Part shown: positions 40,230 to 49,690 of the stretch, piece after piece
How the letters are laid out: each line of letters opens with the position of its first letter
How positions within the stretch are numbered: position 1 is the first letter of the stretch
Assembly (NCBI GenBank): GCA_903834145.1
Contig: CAILHY010000007.1
Coordinates: forward strand, 1-61,168
Source of the DNA: an uncultured Actinomycetes bacterium
GTDB taxonomy: Bacteria; Actinomycetota; Actinomycetes; Nanopelagicales; Nanopelagicaceae
Reading direction: 5' to 3'
Length of the DNA: 61,168 bases
Notes under the pieces: generated by a model
Database searches by the model: none
What the model was told of the DNA's origin: nothing
The model's input: only the letters and a program-made list of their open reading frames with translations
Translations under genes and position numbers: made by a program

Positions 40230-40577
40230 ATGCCGTTAGACCCCACTTGTCTCTTTTGTAAAATCATCACGGGAGATATTCCCGCTGACATTATTTATCG
40301 CACCGAAAATGTTGTCGCTTTTCGCGACATCACACCGCAGGCGCCAACACATGTTCTTTTGGTTCCAACAGTTCACGTTGAAAATGCCGCTGATTTGGCC
40401 ACCATGTCTTCGGTGATTACCGCCGCGCTCTTTAGCGCGGCTGACGAAATTGCCACATCAGAAGGTTTGGATGGATATCGAACGGTTTTTAATACTGGAG
40501 CATCGGCGGGACAGAGCGTTTTTCACGCTCACTTGCATCTCTTAGGTGGTCGCTCTTTCACTTGGCCTCCGGGTTAG
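40230..40577 (+). CDS. HIT-family nucleotide hydrolase (HinT-like)
   Basis: This 115-residue protein begins PTCLFCKIITGDIPADIIYRTENVVAFRDI, the HinT pattern, and carries the histidine triad HAHLHLLGG near the C-terminus. Such enzymes hydrolyse adenosine phosphoramidates. The ATG at 40230, 4 bp after rsmE, is preferred to longer starts inside rsmE. The C-terminus RSFTWPPG is typical. Confidence 0.94.
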   Translation: MPLDPTCLFCKIITGDIPADIIYRTENVVAFRDITPQAPTHVLLVPTVHVENAADLATMSSVITAALFSAADEIATSEGLDGYRTVFNTGASAGQSVFHAHLHLLGGRSFTWPPG

Positions 40578-40594
40578 CCACCTAATCATCTAGA

Positions 40595-41602
40595 ATGAGC
40601 TCAATGGATAGAACACTTTTTGCGGTGCCCAGCGCCATTCCTATGGTTGCGCTCTTGGGCCCGGCAGATGCACATTTACGTGTTATTGAAGAGGCTTTTC
40701 CAACTCTGACAATCACCGTACGCGGAAACGAAATCACATTTGCTGGAGATACCGAACAAGGTATTCGACTAGAAGCGCTGCTCAATGAATTACTTGTCGT
40801 GATTCGATCTGGTCAAAACTTGACGATTGATCTTGCCGAGCGTGCAATCTCGATGCTCAAGCAAGAACCACAAGATCATCCTGCAGAAGTACTTTCACTG
40901 AATATCTTGAGTAACCGTGGACGCAGTATTCGCCCTAAGACTGCAAATCAGAAACATTATGTCGATGCTATCGATGAATCCACTATTACTTTCGGAATAG
41001 GGCCAGCAGGTACAGGTAAAACGTATTTGGCAATGGCCAAGGCTGTTGCCGCATTGCAGGCAAAAGAAGTCAACCGAATCATTTTGACTCGCCCAGCGGT
41101 GGAAGCAGGCGAGCATCTTGGATTCTTGCCAGGAACTCTTTCTGAAAAGATCGATCCATACTTACGTCCACTCTTTGACGCGCTCCACGACATGATCGAT
41201 CAAGATTCCATTCCACGCCTTATGCAGACAGGGGTCATCGAAGTTGCCCCCCTTGCTTATATGCGCGGTCGCACACTCAATGACGCATTCATTATTTTGG
41301 ATGAAGCCCAGAACACCACGCCCGAACAGATGAAAATGTTTCTGACTCGTTTAGGTTTTGGTTCAAAGATGGTTGTTACCGGAGATGTCACGCAGATCGA
41401 TTTACCTAACGGCGCAAAATCCGGGCTTAAAGTTATTCGCGAAATCTTGGGCGATATTGCTGACATATCCTTTATCGAACTCACTCCGACCGACGTCATT
41501 CGCAACTCACTCGTTGGGGAGATCGTTGAGGCATACGGAAAATTTGATGATGATCGTTTGACAAAATTGCAAGAGCCACGCCAGCTTCGTCCAGGCGGCT
41601 AA
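40595..41602 (+). CDS. phoH: PhoH-family ATPase
   Basis: This 335-residue protein has a KH-like N-terminal domain and a helicase-type P-loop ATPase domain. GPAGTGKTYLAMAKAVAAL is Walker A, FIILDEAQNTTPEQMKMFLTR is Walker B, and TGDVTQIDLP is a conserved motif. The biochemical role is thought to be RNA processing with YbeY, whose gene follows after 3 bp. Confidence 0.95.
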   Translation: MSSMDRTLFAVPSAIPMVALLGPADAHLRVIEEAFPTLTITVRGNEITFAGDTEQGIRLEALLNELLVVIRSGQNLTIDLAERAISMLKQEPQDHPAEVLSLNILSNRGRSIRPKTANQKHYVDAIDESTITFGIGPAGTGKTYLAMAKAVAALQAKEVNRIILTRPAVEAGEHLGFLPGTLSEKIDPYLRPLFDALHDMIDQDSIPRLMQTGVIEVAPLAYMRGRTLNDAFIILDEAQNTTPEQMKMFLTRLGFGSKMVVTGDVTQIDLPNGAKSGLKVIREILGDIADISFIELTPTDVIRNSLVGEIVEAYGKFDDDRLTKLQEPRQLRPGG

Positions 41603-41605
41603 CCT

Positions 41606-42040
41606 ATGAGTATCGACATTCTCAATCGCTCAGGTGTGGATTGCAAACAAGCGGGCCTTGAATCACTTCTTGCCTTTGCGATGGAACAATTGGGACTTCA
41701 CGATGAATGCGAACTCAATGTCCTCTTGGTCGATGAAAAAGAGATGACAGAGCTTCACATTAAATGGATGGAGGAGTCAGGACCAACGGACGTTCTATCT
41801 TTCCCCATGGATGAAATCCGCCCTCATCATGTGGGTCCAGCGATTCTCGGGGATATAGTTTTATGCCCCACTATTGCACAAAGCCAAGCAGGTGACGTGG
41901 GTCATGAATTTGAATTTGAACTCGCAATCTTGAGCGTTCATGGCTTATTGCATCTTTTAGGATATGACCACGCGATTGCACACGAGGAGACAGAAATGTT
42001 CGCCCTACAAGAAGAACTCGTGGCAAGGTGGCGCGCATGA
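41606..42040 (+). CDS. ybeY: Endoribonuclease YbeY
   Basis: This 144-residue metal-dependent RNase acts in 16S rRNA maturation and ribosome quality control. The zinc motif HGLLHLLGYDH is present, along with LHIKWMEESGPTDVLSFPMDE and LGDIVLCPTIA. It overlaps the following CorC-type gene by 4 bp. Confidence 0.96.
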   Translation: MSIDILNRSGVDCKQAGLESLLAFAMEQLGLHDECELNVLLVDEKEMTELHIKWMEESGPTDVLSFPMDEIRPHHVGPAILGDIVLCPTIAQSQAGDVGHEFEFELAILSVHGLLHLLGYDHAIAHEETEMFALQEELVARWRA

Positions 42041-43326
42041 CCTTTCTCATCGTTCTTGCCATAGTGGGGCTCTTGGCTTTTGCGGGATTCCTTGCTGGTA
42101 GTGAAGCTGCACTGACTTCTATTTCACGGATCATTGTTGAGGAGTTAGAAAATCGCAAAGGCGGAAAACTACTCCGTAAGGTAAGTCAAGATCCTGCTCG
42201 CTATCTCAATGTTGTTCTTTTAGTGCGCAAAGCAGCTGAACTCACCGCAACGGTCTTGCTTGCCGTCATCATGCTCGATCATTTTGATACGGGTCAGGCG
42301 CTCTTTCTCACCGTTGTCATCATGGTTGTTATTTCCTATGTCATCGTCGGGGTAGGACCTCGCACGCTAGGAAAACAGAATCCATATTCATGGGCGCGAA
42401 GTGGCGCAGTGGTTGCCTATTACTTGGCAACATTCTTAGCGCCGATCACGATGTTGCTCATCGCGATCGGGAATGCAATCACGCCAGGCAAGGGCTTCAG
42501 GCAAGGACCCTTTGCTAATGAAGCAGAACTTCGTGATTTGATGGACCAAGCCCACGAGCGAGGTCTCGTGGAATCTGATGAACACGAAATGATTCACTCA
42601 GTATTCGAACTTGGTGACACCTTAGTTCGAGAACTTATGGTTCCGCGGACCGATATGGTCTGGATCGAAAAAGATAAGTCGCTTCGTCAAGCCCTCTCGC
42701 TAGCACTGCGGTCAGGGTTTTCCCGAATCCCCGTTGTCGGTGAAGATATCGATAACATCATTGGGCTGGCATATGTAAAAGACTTGGCTAAGCGCACACT
42801 GGATCATCACGATGCTGAACAGAACGAGCGCGTTGAACAACATATGCGCGCTGCAACATTTGTCCCCGAAATTAAGATGGCTGCCGAATTATTAAAAGAG
42901 ATGCAGCGCGATCAAATTCACCTAGCAATTGTTGTTGATGAATACGGCGGCACTGCCGGCATCATCACGATTGAAGATATTCTCGAGGAAATTGTTGGCG
43001 AAATCGAAGATGAATTCGACGACGGCGAAGAACCATTTACATGGCTGACCGATGATAAAGCGCGAGCACAAGCGGGGATTCACGTGGAGGATCTTGCAGA
43101 AGAGCTCGGTATTACCGTGGCTGAAAGTGATTACCACGATGTAGATACGATCGGCGGAATGATGGCGAAGAAATTAGGTCGCGTACCAATTCCTGGAAGC
43201 ACCATTTCCTTACAGGGTTGGAGCATTACCGCTGAGCGTCCTATTGGCCGGCGCAGAAGAATTAGTAGCGTTCTTGTAGTGCGAGAAGTTGCGACCCTAG
43301 ATAATGGTGAAATTAGCGCGCTCTAA
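42037..43326 (+). CDS. CNNM/CorC-family membrane protein with CBS domains
   Basis: This 432-residue protein has an N-terminal CNNM (DUF21) domain with about four membrane helices ([24 protein letters not shown] is the first), a CBS pair beginning [22 protein letters not shown], and a CorC/HlyC C-terminal domain ([21 protein letters not shown]). Members are linked to Mg2+ or Co2+ export. In other actinobacteria era often follows; here a fumarylacetoacetase-like gene does. Confidence 0.9.
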   Translation: MTFLIVLAIVGLLAFAGFLAGSEAALTSISRIIVEELENRKGGKLLRKVSQDPARYLNVVLLVRKAAELTATVLLAVIMLDHFDTGQALFLTVVIMVVISYVIVGVGPRTLGKQNPYSWARSGAVVAYYLATFLAPITMLLIAIGNAITPGKGFRQGPFANEAELRDLMDQAHERGLVESDEHEMIHSVFELGDTLVRELMVPRTDMVWIEKDKSLRQALSLALRSGFSRIPVVGEDIDNIIGLAYVKDLAKRTLDHHDAEQNERVEQHMRAATFVPEIKMAAELLKEMQRDQIHLAIVVDEYGGTAGIITIEDILEEIVGEIEDEFDDGEEPFTWLTDDKARAQAGIHVEDLAEELGITVAESDYHDVDTIGGMMAKKLGRVPIPGSTISLQGWSITAERPIGRRRRISSVLVVREVATLDNGEISAL

Positions 43327-43345
43327 GGCACGATATCCTTTCCCG

Positions 43346-44143
43346 ATGCGCATCGTTCGATTTTCCCCTGGTGGAAGTGACCCAGCTTTAGGTCTTGGTA
43401 GTGACCCATTATTTGGCCTCATCAATGAGGACAACCAGATCGCCGTCCTTGTGGGAGACCCTCTCTATGCCGGTATTACTCCAAACGGAAAAAGCGTTTC
43501 CCTAGACCAGGTGCGCCTACTTGCACCTGTGCTTCCACGTAGCAAGGTTGTCTGCATCGGAAAGAATTACGCAGACCATGCCAAGGAAATGGGCGGGGAT
43601 GTTCCCGCTGAACCCATTATTTTTCTTAAACCCAACACATCCGTTGTAGGACCTGGGGACACTATTGCCTGGCCGGCAATGAGTGATCGTGTCGATCACG
43701 AGGCCGAACTTGCCATCGTGATTGGACGCATTTGCAAAGATGTTCCTAAGGAGCGCTTCAACGATGTCATCTTTGGGTACACATTGGCCAACGATGTGAC
43801 AGCGCGAGATCTACAGAAGAAAGATGGACAGTGGACTCGGGCAAAAGGCTTCGACACATTCTGCCCACTTGGACCGTGGATCGATACGGATTTCGTTCCA
43901 GGAGATCAGGCGATCACAGCGACACTTAATGGAGAAATTAAACAGTCTGCACAATTATCCGACATGATTTTTGATATTCCAACAATTATCAATTTTGTTT
44001 CCCAAGTCATGACACTCCTTCCTGGAGATGTCATTTTGACTGGAACCCCAGCAGGCATTGGACCCATGCCTGAGCGCTCAGTAATCACTGTTGCCATCGA
44101 AGGCCTTGGCGAATTAACGAATAAGGTGAGCGTTCATGGCTAG
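43346..44143 (+). CDS. Fumarylacetoacetate hydrolase family protein
   Basis: This 265-residue protein shows the family order VCIGKNYADHAKEMGG, IFLKPNTSVVGPGD, HEAELAIVIGR, GYTLANDVTARDLQ, KGFDTFCPLGPW and LTGTPAGIGPM, including the acidic metal ligands. Members act as acylpyruvases, oxaloacetate decarboxylases or isomerases of aromatic catabolism; the substrate here cannot be told. The ATG at 43346 fits best. It overlaps gltX by 8 bp. Confidence 0.9.
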   Translation: MRIVRFSPGGSDPALGLGSDPLFGLINEDNQIAVLVGDPLYAGITPNGKSVSLDQVRLLAPVLPRSKVVCIGKNYADHAKEMGGDVPAEPIIFLKPNTSVVGPGDTIAWPAMSDRVDHEAELAIVIGRICKDVPKERFNDVIFGYTLANDVTARDLQKKDGQWTRAKGFDTFCPLGPWIDTDFVPGDQAITATLNGEIKQSAQLSDMIFDIPTIINFVSQVMTLLPGDVILTGTPAGIGPMPERSVITVAIEGLGELTNKVSVHG

Positions 44144-45593
44144 AGATATTCGTGTTCGCTTTGCACCATCGCCAACTGGCGACCTGCATGTAGGAAATAT
44201 CCGTACCGCACTTTTTGATTGGGCCTATGCCCGTCACACCGGCGGAAAATTTATATTCCGCATCGAAGATACCGATACTGCTCGAGTTACTGATGAATAC
44301 ATTGCGGCAGCTCTCGATACTTTGCGCTGGCTGGGTCTTGAATGGGATGAAGGCCCTGAAGTAGGTGGCGACTATGGTCCCTACCTGCAATCCCAGCGTT
44401 TAGATATTTACGCGGAATGGGCGCAGAAGTTTCTCGAACAAGGCGATGCTTATCACTGCTATTGCACATCGGCTGAACTAGAAGCGCGCCGGGAAGCACA
44501 ACGCGCGGCAAATGAAGCACCAGGCTATGACGGTCAATGTCGCAACCTCACTCCAGAGCAAGTTGCTTCCTACAAAGCAGAAGGGCGCGAAGCTGTTGTG
44601 CGTATGCGCATGCCAGATGGCAGTACAACATTTGTTGATGCTATCCGCGGCGAAGTTTCCTTCGAACATAAGTTTGTTCCAGATTTTGTTCTCGTACGCG
44701 GGGATGGTTCACCGCTCTATACATTGGCCGTTGCTGTTGATGACATCATGATGAAGGTCAGCCACGTATTGCGCGGTGAGGATCTACTTTCATCAACTCC
44801 TCGCCAGATTCGCGTATATCAAGCAATGGGCGTAGCTCTTGAGGACTACCCAACATTTGCCCACCTGCCTTTTGTTATGGGCCAAGATAATGCCAAGTTG
44901 TCCAAGAGAAATGGCGAAGTTTCCATTGCGTGGTATCGCGATGCGGGATTCTTGCCCGAAGCAATCTGTAACTATCTTGTTTTGTTGGGCTGGTCGCCAG
45001 GGGATGATCGTGAAAACATCACGATGAAAGAACTCACTGAATTATTTACGGTAGAGCGCGTTAACAGTTCTCCGGCTCGCTTTGATATGAAGAAATTAGA
45101 AGCAATCAACGGGGATAAAATTCGTGCACTCACGATTGATGAATTCCTAATGTGGGCCTTGCCGTTCTTGATGAGGGCAAAGGTAATCACCGGCACGGAT
45201 GCCGAGATTGCACTTGTGAAATCAGCGCTTCCGATCATTCAAGAGCGCATTACTCGCCTGAGTGAAGTTCCCGCAATGTTGAAGTTTCTCTTCGCCACCA
45301 ACTTCTCGGTCGAGGCAGAGTCATTACCAAAGGTCGTTGACGCCGCATCTAAAGATGTCCTCAAGAGATCCCTTGCCGAGCTCACGCCGTTGACAACTTG
45401 GACTCACGACACGATTGAGGCGGCTCTGCGGGCCTCTCTGATCGAAGAACTTGGACTCAAGCCGCGGATTGCATTCGGATCAGTCCGAATCGCAGTCACC
45501 GGCAGCACTGTTTCGCCACCCTTGTTTGAGTCCATGGAATTACTCGGTAAAGAGGCATCTCTACAGCGTATTTCTGCGGCGCTCGCGCTCTAA
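44136..45593 (+). CDS. gltX: Glutamyl-tRNA synthetase
   Basis: This 485-residue class I enzyme charges tRNA-Glu and, as in most bacteria with GatCAB, probably tRNA-Gln too. RFAPSPTGDLHVGNIRTALF holds the HIGH-type motif and KLSKRNGEVS the KMSKS-type motif. HYCYCTSAELEARREAQ lies in the zinc-like region. tRNA-Gln and tRNA-Glu genes follow within 700 bp, a link also seen in relatives. Confidence 0.96.
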   Translation: MARDIRVRFAPSPTGDLHVGNIRTALFDWAYARHTGGKFIFRIEDTDTARVTDEYIAAALDTLRWLGLEWDEGPEVGGDYGPYLQSQRLDIYAEWAQKFLEQGDAYHCYCTSAELEARREAQRAANEAPGYDGQCRNLTPEQVASYKAEGREAVVRMRMPDGSTTFVDAIRGEVSFEHKFVPDFVLVRGDGSPLYTLAVAVDDIMMKVSHVLRGEDLLSSTPRQIRVYQAMGVALEDYPTFAHLPFVMGQDNAKLSKRNGEVSIAWYRDAGFLPEAICNYLVLLGWSPGDDRENITMKELTELFTVERVNSSPARFDMKKLEAINGDKIRALTIDEFLMWALPFLMRAKVITGTDAEIALVKSALPIIQERITRLSEVPAMLKFLFATNFSVEAESLPKVVDAASKDVLKRSLAELTPLTTWTHDTIEAALRASLIEELGLKPRIAFGSVRIAVTGSTVSPPLFESMELLGKEASLQRISAALAL

Positions 45594-45622
45594 TTTCTCC
45601 TGTATCGTTGCGCCTGCCTAAT

Positions 45623-45694
45623 TGGGGTATGGGGTAATTGGCAGCCCTGCTGATTCTGGTTCAGTAAGTCTAGGTTCGAGTCCTGGTACCCCAG
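45623..45694 (+). tRNA. tRNA-Gln (CTG)
   Basis: The acceptor TGGGGTA pairs with TACCCCA, the anticodon stem GCTGA/TCAGT with loop TTCTGGT gives anticodon CTG, and the T arm is CTAGG-TTCGAGT-CCTGG. The discriminator base is G and CCA is not fully encoded. It lies 29 bp after gltX. Confidence 0.95.
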
Positions 45695-45828
45695 CAATAA
45701 TTTCCCCCCTGCTCTAGGGCTAATTCCCAAAAAAACAACGATTAACTCTTGACGAGGTATTTCTCGCCTCTTACTTTGACCGTGCGGACTTTGCAATTAC
45801 CGTGCAACGCCGCAACAAAGGAGAGAAA

Positions 45829-46113
45829 ATGAAAAAGTTTATGTTTATTTACAATGCCAGCAATGACGTCGATTCCAATGACGCGTGGATGAGTTGGTTC
45901 ACGGCAATCACGCCACATATTGCGGATATGGGCAGTGAATTCAATGGAGGAAAGATTGTGACCTCTGAAGGCGCAAGGGATATCACTGAATGGTCTGACT
46001 TCGTTGGTGGCTACACCTTGATTAGCGCACCTGATATGGATGCCGCAGTCGAGCTCGCCAAGGGATGTCCAAATAAGGCCGGTGTCCGAGTTTTTGAATC
46101 GATGAATATGTAA
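45829..46113 (+). CDS. YCII/DGPF-domain-like small protein
   Basis: This 94-residue protein begins MKKFMFIYNASND and has the ferredoxin-like pattern of the YCII-related family (FVGGYTLISAPDMDAAVELAKGCPN..GVRVFE). Family members are small dimeric alpha-beta proteins, mostly of unknown function. AAAGGAGAG precedes the ATG at 45829. It stands alone between two tRNA genes. Confidence 0.8.
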   Translation: MKKFMFIYNASNDVDSNDAWMSWFTAITPHIADMGSEFNGGKIVTSEGARDITEWSDFVGGYTLISAPDMDAAVELAKGCPNKAGVRVFESMNM

Positions 46114-46212
46114 TCCGCGCTCGCACGCAAGGGATTCGGCACGCTTTTTTGGTCTCGTGGAGGCGTGGGGCTTATGATTCACCGTGCTCTACAGGGGCAT
46201 GTACTTCACTAG

Positions 46213-46285
46213 GGCCCCGTCGTCTAGCGGCCTAGGACTCTGGCTTCTCAAGCCAGCTACGAGGGTTCGAATCCCTTCGGGGCTA
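46213..46285 (+). tRNA. tRNA-Glu (CTC)
   Basis: The acceptor GGCCCCG pairs with CGGGGCT (one G-T), the D arm is GTCTAGCGGCCTAGGAC, the anticodon stem CTGGC/GCCAG with loop TTCTCAA gives anticodon CTC, and the T arm is GAGGG-TTCGAAT-CCCTT. The discriminator is A; CCA is not encoded. Confidence 0.96.
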
Positions 46286-46324
46286 CGTACGGATAATTAT
46301 GTATTTTTCTCATAGAGTTGCCGC

Positions 46325-46792
46325 ATGGAAATTATCGATTACGCCAATGAATACCAAGCGGCTACCAAATATTTCACCGATCTTGTCGCCAAACTATCTC
46401 CCGCTGACCTGGATAAGAGTGCGCTCGATGAGTGGACACCTCGCCAAGTAATTCATCACTTGGCAGATAGCGAAGCGCAGTCCTATGCACGCCTTCGCCG
46501 CCTTGTTGCAGAGCCGTTGGGATCTGCGATCCAGGGTTACGACGAGGGCGCATGGTCGGAGAATGCGATCTTGGGCTACACCGAACTTCCTATTGAGAAT
46601 TCATTAGCGGTCTACAACGCAGTCCGTGCTGGATCACTCGACATCATTAAGCGCTTGAGTTTGGCTGACCTTGATCGATACGGTGAGCATTCCGAGGTAG
46701 GAAAGTTCACTATTGCCCGATGGATTAAGGGCTACACCAATCACCCTAAAGATCATTCAGGTCAGATCGAAAAGGTTATTGCCGCGCTTTAG
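46325..46792 (+). CDS. DinB-like four-helix protein
   Basis: The 155-residue helical protein matches the DinB/YfiT-like superfamily. TPRQVIHHLADSEAQSYARL provides the first metal histidine region and NHPKDHSGQIEKVI the C-terminal histidines. Members are metal-binding proteins, some of them thiol transferases; no substrate can be named. It follows tRNA-Glu and converges on the prepilin genes. Confidence 0.75.
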   Translation: MEIIDYANEYQAATKYFTDLVAKLSPADLDKSALDEWTPRQVIHHLADSEAQSYARLRRLVAEPLGSAIQGYDEGAWSENAILGYTELPIENSLAVYNAVRAGSLDIIKRLSLADLDRYGEHSEVGKFTIARWIKGYTNHPKDHSGQIEKVIAAL

Positions 46793-46798
46793 TTATTT

Positions 46799-46825
46799 CC
46801 TTGAAGTGCGTGAATAACTCCAAGG
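46799..46825. terminator. Possible bidirectional terminator between convergent genes
   Basis: CCTTGAAGT (46799-46807) and ACTCCAAGG (46817-46825) pair at 8 of 9 positions around a 9-nt loop. It lies in the 42-bp gap between two convergent genes. There is no good T-tract on either side. Confidence 0.3.
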
Positions 46826-46834
46826 TAATGGGAA

Positions 46835-47758
46835 CTAAGAAAGACTCGTAGCGCCCATCAAAACTTCTTGTTGGTAAACTGCTGAATGCTGTTGATAGAG
46901 AGGCGACGAGGCAGGAACCGTTGCTGGGATGGTGAAGGTAATCCCTGATTCTGCGTTGGCATTTGTAGCAGTGAGAAGGATGTCTTGCAGACAGGTATAG
47001 GTGGCCATTGTCGAAGCTGTGCACTTGATGGCATTTGTCCAATCGATGTTGGGATCGAAGCCTGCGCGCAAGATTTCTGCGTTGGCATCAGGGGTTTCGC
47101 CTTGTCGTGAACATTGAACGCGCCAAAGATCAGTGGTTCCAGTCGATGCATTGGGATGCAATTCATAACCAACCCATTTGTAGGCAATAGCTGAGGCCCC
47201 GAATGACTCAGTCTCTGAGCCCGTGCCAAAGAGAGTAGATGTAGCCGCTGGATAAAGAAGAGTAAAAGTATTTGCTCCAGAGGAAACCAACATCAGGCCA
47301 GTGGCATTTAAGAGTGTCTCGCTCATGCCCGCAATATCTACAAGTTGGCCAACGGTCAGCGCAATTTGAGGACCGGTGTAGGTGAAAGTCGCGCTACTTG
47401 CTGTTGAATCCCAACTTGCGAAGGTGGGTGAGATGTTGGACTGAGTACTCAGAGTCAGAAGTGGCTTCACCAAAGTATTGCTGAGAGTCATGCAGACGTT
47501 TGAATTTACAAAGTTTGACGATGGGACAACGATCGCGTTGGTTTCGGCTAGATCGTGATTGAAGATTGAATGGAGTGATGCAGAATTTGCTCCGGCAATC
47601 GCTGTTGTCTCTGTGTACGCCATAGCAGTCAAACTTGCGCTTGCAATGCGAGTGAGACCAATGGCCAAGAATGCTGTGAGAACCATGGCGATGATGACTT
47701 CAATGAGAGTGACACCGGCGTCATCGCTGACCGAGTTGCTCTTAATCATTTTTATCAT
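46835..47758 (-). CDS. Prepilin-type N-methylation protein 2
   Basis: The 307-residue protein has a short basic leader and the prepilin motif DDAG/VTLIEVIIAMVLTAFLAIGL, with glycine before the cut and glutamate at +5. The rest is a Ser/Thr/Ala-rich extracellular domain with single cysteines (NVCMTLS, RVQCSRQ, AIKCTAS, YTCLQD), and is large for a pseudopilin. It overlaps the preceding prepilin gene by 4 bp. PilW/minor-pilin function is possible. No prepilin peptidase or assembly ATPase is in the window. Confidence 0.75.
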   Translation of the reverse strand: MIKMIKSNSVSDDAGVTLIEVIIAMVLTAFLAIGLTRIASASLTAMAYTETTAIAGANSASLHSIFNHDLAETNAIVVPSSNFVNSNVCMTLSNTLVKPLLTLSTQSNISPTFASWDSTASSATFTYTGPQIALTVGQLVDIAGMSETLLNATGLMLVSSGANTFTLLYPAATSTLFGTGSETESFGASAIAYKWVGYELHPNASTGTTDLWRVQCSRQGETPDANAEILRAGFDPNIDWTNAIKCTASTMATYTCLQDILLTATNANAESGITFTIPATVPASSPLYQQHSAVYQQEVLMGATSLS

Positions 47759-48447
47759 GATGACTTCATAACTGTGAGGGTTTTCTGTGAGGTTCCAACC
47801 ATTGTGGTCAGAGTGATTTGTTGAGTCGTGGATGCAAGAAGTCCCGCAGGATCACCATTTGCCCGTAGATCGCTGCAGTTGTTCCACACTGCAGTTGCAG
47901 TTGCACCAGTTCCGGTGATGCTGGGAACATCAATTCTCGCGGTGATAGTGCTGAGATTGATGGACTTTGAAACTTTCAAGCTTGCATCACTATTTGAAAT
48001 GGTGAACCGGTACGCCTTAGTTACTTCGACCGTTGGTGTTCCACTTATGACCCCCGTAGATGAATTCAACGCAAGACCTGTTGGTAGGGCTGGAACTACG
48101 TTCCAGTTGCTCCAACCCGAAGGTCCGACTAATTGTGCGCTATACGAGGTGCCAACTTGGCCTAGTGGAAGATCGCCATTGGCAATCAGGTTGGTAGATG
48201 GCGCGGCTGGAGTGACACCTAATGTGAATGGGTAAGAAGGAGTATTTATTGCTGTGCAGTCTTTGAAAGTTGCCATCTGAATCTGTTGCGCGGCCGTGCT
48301 CAACTTGGTGAGGGCAATTCCTGTTTGGTTGAAACGTTCAGAGAGAGGTTGCGACATAGCGATAGAACCGACAATCACCGAGCCAAGCAGCGCCATGATC
48401 ACACTGGCGATGATGACTTCTACGAGCGAGTCTCCGCGATCGGACAT
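47755..48447 (-). CDS. Prepilin-type protein 1 with Ig-like (He_PIG) repeat
   Basis: The 230-residue protein starts MSDRG/DSLVEVIIASVIMALLG, with glycine at -1 and glutamate at +5; aspartate at +1 is unusual. The extracellular part contains GLALNSSTGVISGTPT, the signature of putative Ig domains (He_PIG type) found in surface proteins. The ATG at 48447 was chosen over a start at 48510 because the latter overlaps the upstream gene. It overlaps prepilin 2 by 4 bp. Confidence 0.75.
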   Translation of the reverse strand: MSDRGDSLVEVIIASVIMALLGSVIVGSIAMSQPLSERFNQTGIALTKLSTAAQQIQMATFKDCTAINTPSYPFTLGVTPAAPSTNLIANGDLPLGQVGTSYSAQLVGPSGWSNWNVVPALPTGLALNSSTGVISGTPTVEVTKAYRFTISNSDASLKVSKSINLSTITARIDVPSITGTGATATAVWNNCSDLRANGDPAGLLASTTQQITLTTMVGTSQKTLTVMKSS

Positions 48448-48448
48448 A

Positions 48449-49510
48449 TTAGAAAGAAGCTTTCGAATTTGCAGCGGCTTTTGCCTTGGTTGTTGTTGCC
48501 CAACGAACATCCTTGGAGATAATCAGATCAAAGGCGGACATCGAAGTTGGTGGGGTCATGGCAACCTGAATCAAAGTGCGCTCTTGAATGGGGTTGATCG
48601 ATCCGCGATACAACTCAAGTTGATCGACAAAGTGAGCAACCCATGGAGCCATAAGTTGATCAACAGTTTGACCACTATCAATCGCACTTGCAAAACTCGA
48701 GTAGATATTTTTTGCATTGAGTTTAATCTTTGCTAGGTACGCAGCTTGCGCTTCTGATTCTGACAAGGTGAGTAGCGAATCGATAAAAGTAAAACGTTGG
48801 GTGATTTGAGCTAGCGATGGATTTGAGAAGTTAACCCAGTAATTATGATCAACGGCGTCTGCGTAGGCTCTGAGCGTTTCTGATTTCGCAAGAAGTGCAT
48901 CAAAGAGGACCTGGCTTGCTGGGGTTGAACCAGTTCCGAGTGCCAAGAGAAAACCTTCTCCCACTTGATTAAAGCTTTCGGTAGGCAAGAAACGTGCATT
49001 GGCAAGTTGAGTTGCCCAAGGAGTGACTACATCGTGCACGCTGCGCTCTTTGGTGATGAGATCGGCAAAACCAGGAAATGATTTCTTTGACATCGTCACA
49101 AGCAGGCTTATGAAGGCATCAAATTCAAGATCAGAAGTGATCATTCCTTCATACATCTGTTGTTCGGCTTTACTGCTAAAGGTGCGGTTGTAGGCAACAA
49201 GTGAATTGCTTACAAGTGTATGAACGATGTTTTTATCTGCATAAAGGGATGACCAGCGGTATTGAATACTGCTGCCTTTATATTGACCGAGGTTTGTAAA
49301 GGGAGCGCATGTCAGCGTCGCTGCTGAAGTAGGGGCCACCATGGTTGTTCCTGCCTTGGTGCACATGCCCTGTACCTGATTGGCTTTGAGATTCGAGCTG
49401 GCGGCCATTGCACTTTGAGGGGCCATGATGGAGAGTCCAAAGACCGCTACACAAGCAATAAGAACACCTAGAGCCATTCGGCTGGTGCGGCCCATGTTGT
49501 GACTTCTCAT
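48449..49510 (-). CDS. Secreted protein of unknown function, first gene of the prepilin unit
   Basis: About 353 residues with a signal peptide (MGRTSRMALGVLIACVAVFGLS..APQSAMA). The mature protein is mostly helical, with two early cysteines (GMCTK, LTCAP) and a lysine/alanine-rich end (TTKAKAAANSKASF). I recognise no family. The start is uncertain: in-frame ATGs lie at 49597, 49531, 49510 and 49495, none with a convincing ribosome site. Only one base separates its stop from the next gene, so it is co-transcribed with the two prepilin genes and may be a pilus-associated or tip protein (inference). Confidence 0.65.
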   Translation of the reverse strand: MRSHNMGRTSRMALGVLIACVAVFGLSIMAPQSAMAASSNLKANQVQGMCTKAGTTMVAPTSAATLTCAPFTNLGQYKGSSIQYRWSSLYADKNIVHTLVSNSLVAYNRTFSSKAEQQMYEGMITSDLEFDAFISLLVTMSKKSFPGFADLITKERSVHDVVTPWATQLANARFLPTESFNQVGEGFLLALGTGSTPASQVLFDALLAKSETLRAYADAVDHNYWVNFSNPSLAQITQRFTFIDSLLTLSESEAQAAYLAKIKLNAKNIYSSFASAIDSGQTVDQLMAPWVAHFVDQLELYRGSINPIQERTLIQVAMTPPTSMSAFDLIISKDVRWATTTKAKAAANSKASF

Positions 49511-49690
49511 GAGGTGAAGGTAGGTCGGCATCTTCACGCCAACCTCACAGACCGCACGCGCCAGGTACACATCTCCTACACGCTTGATACACCTCATTTC
49601 GCCAAAATTCTTGCTTTTTTACGCACGAGTACAGGATTAGTGGGTTAAATTAACGGCATTCTTCTTGCCGATAGTGAGGGTTTAAAAGGT

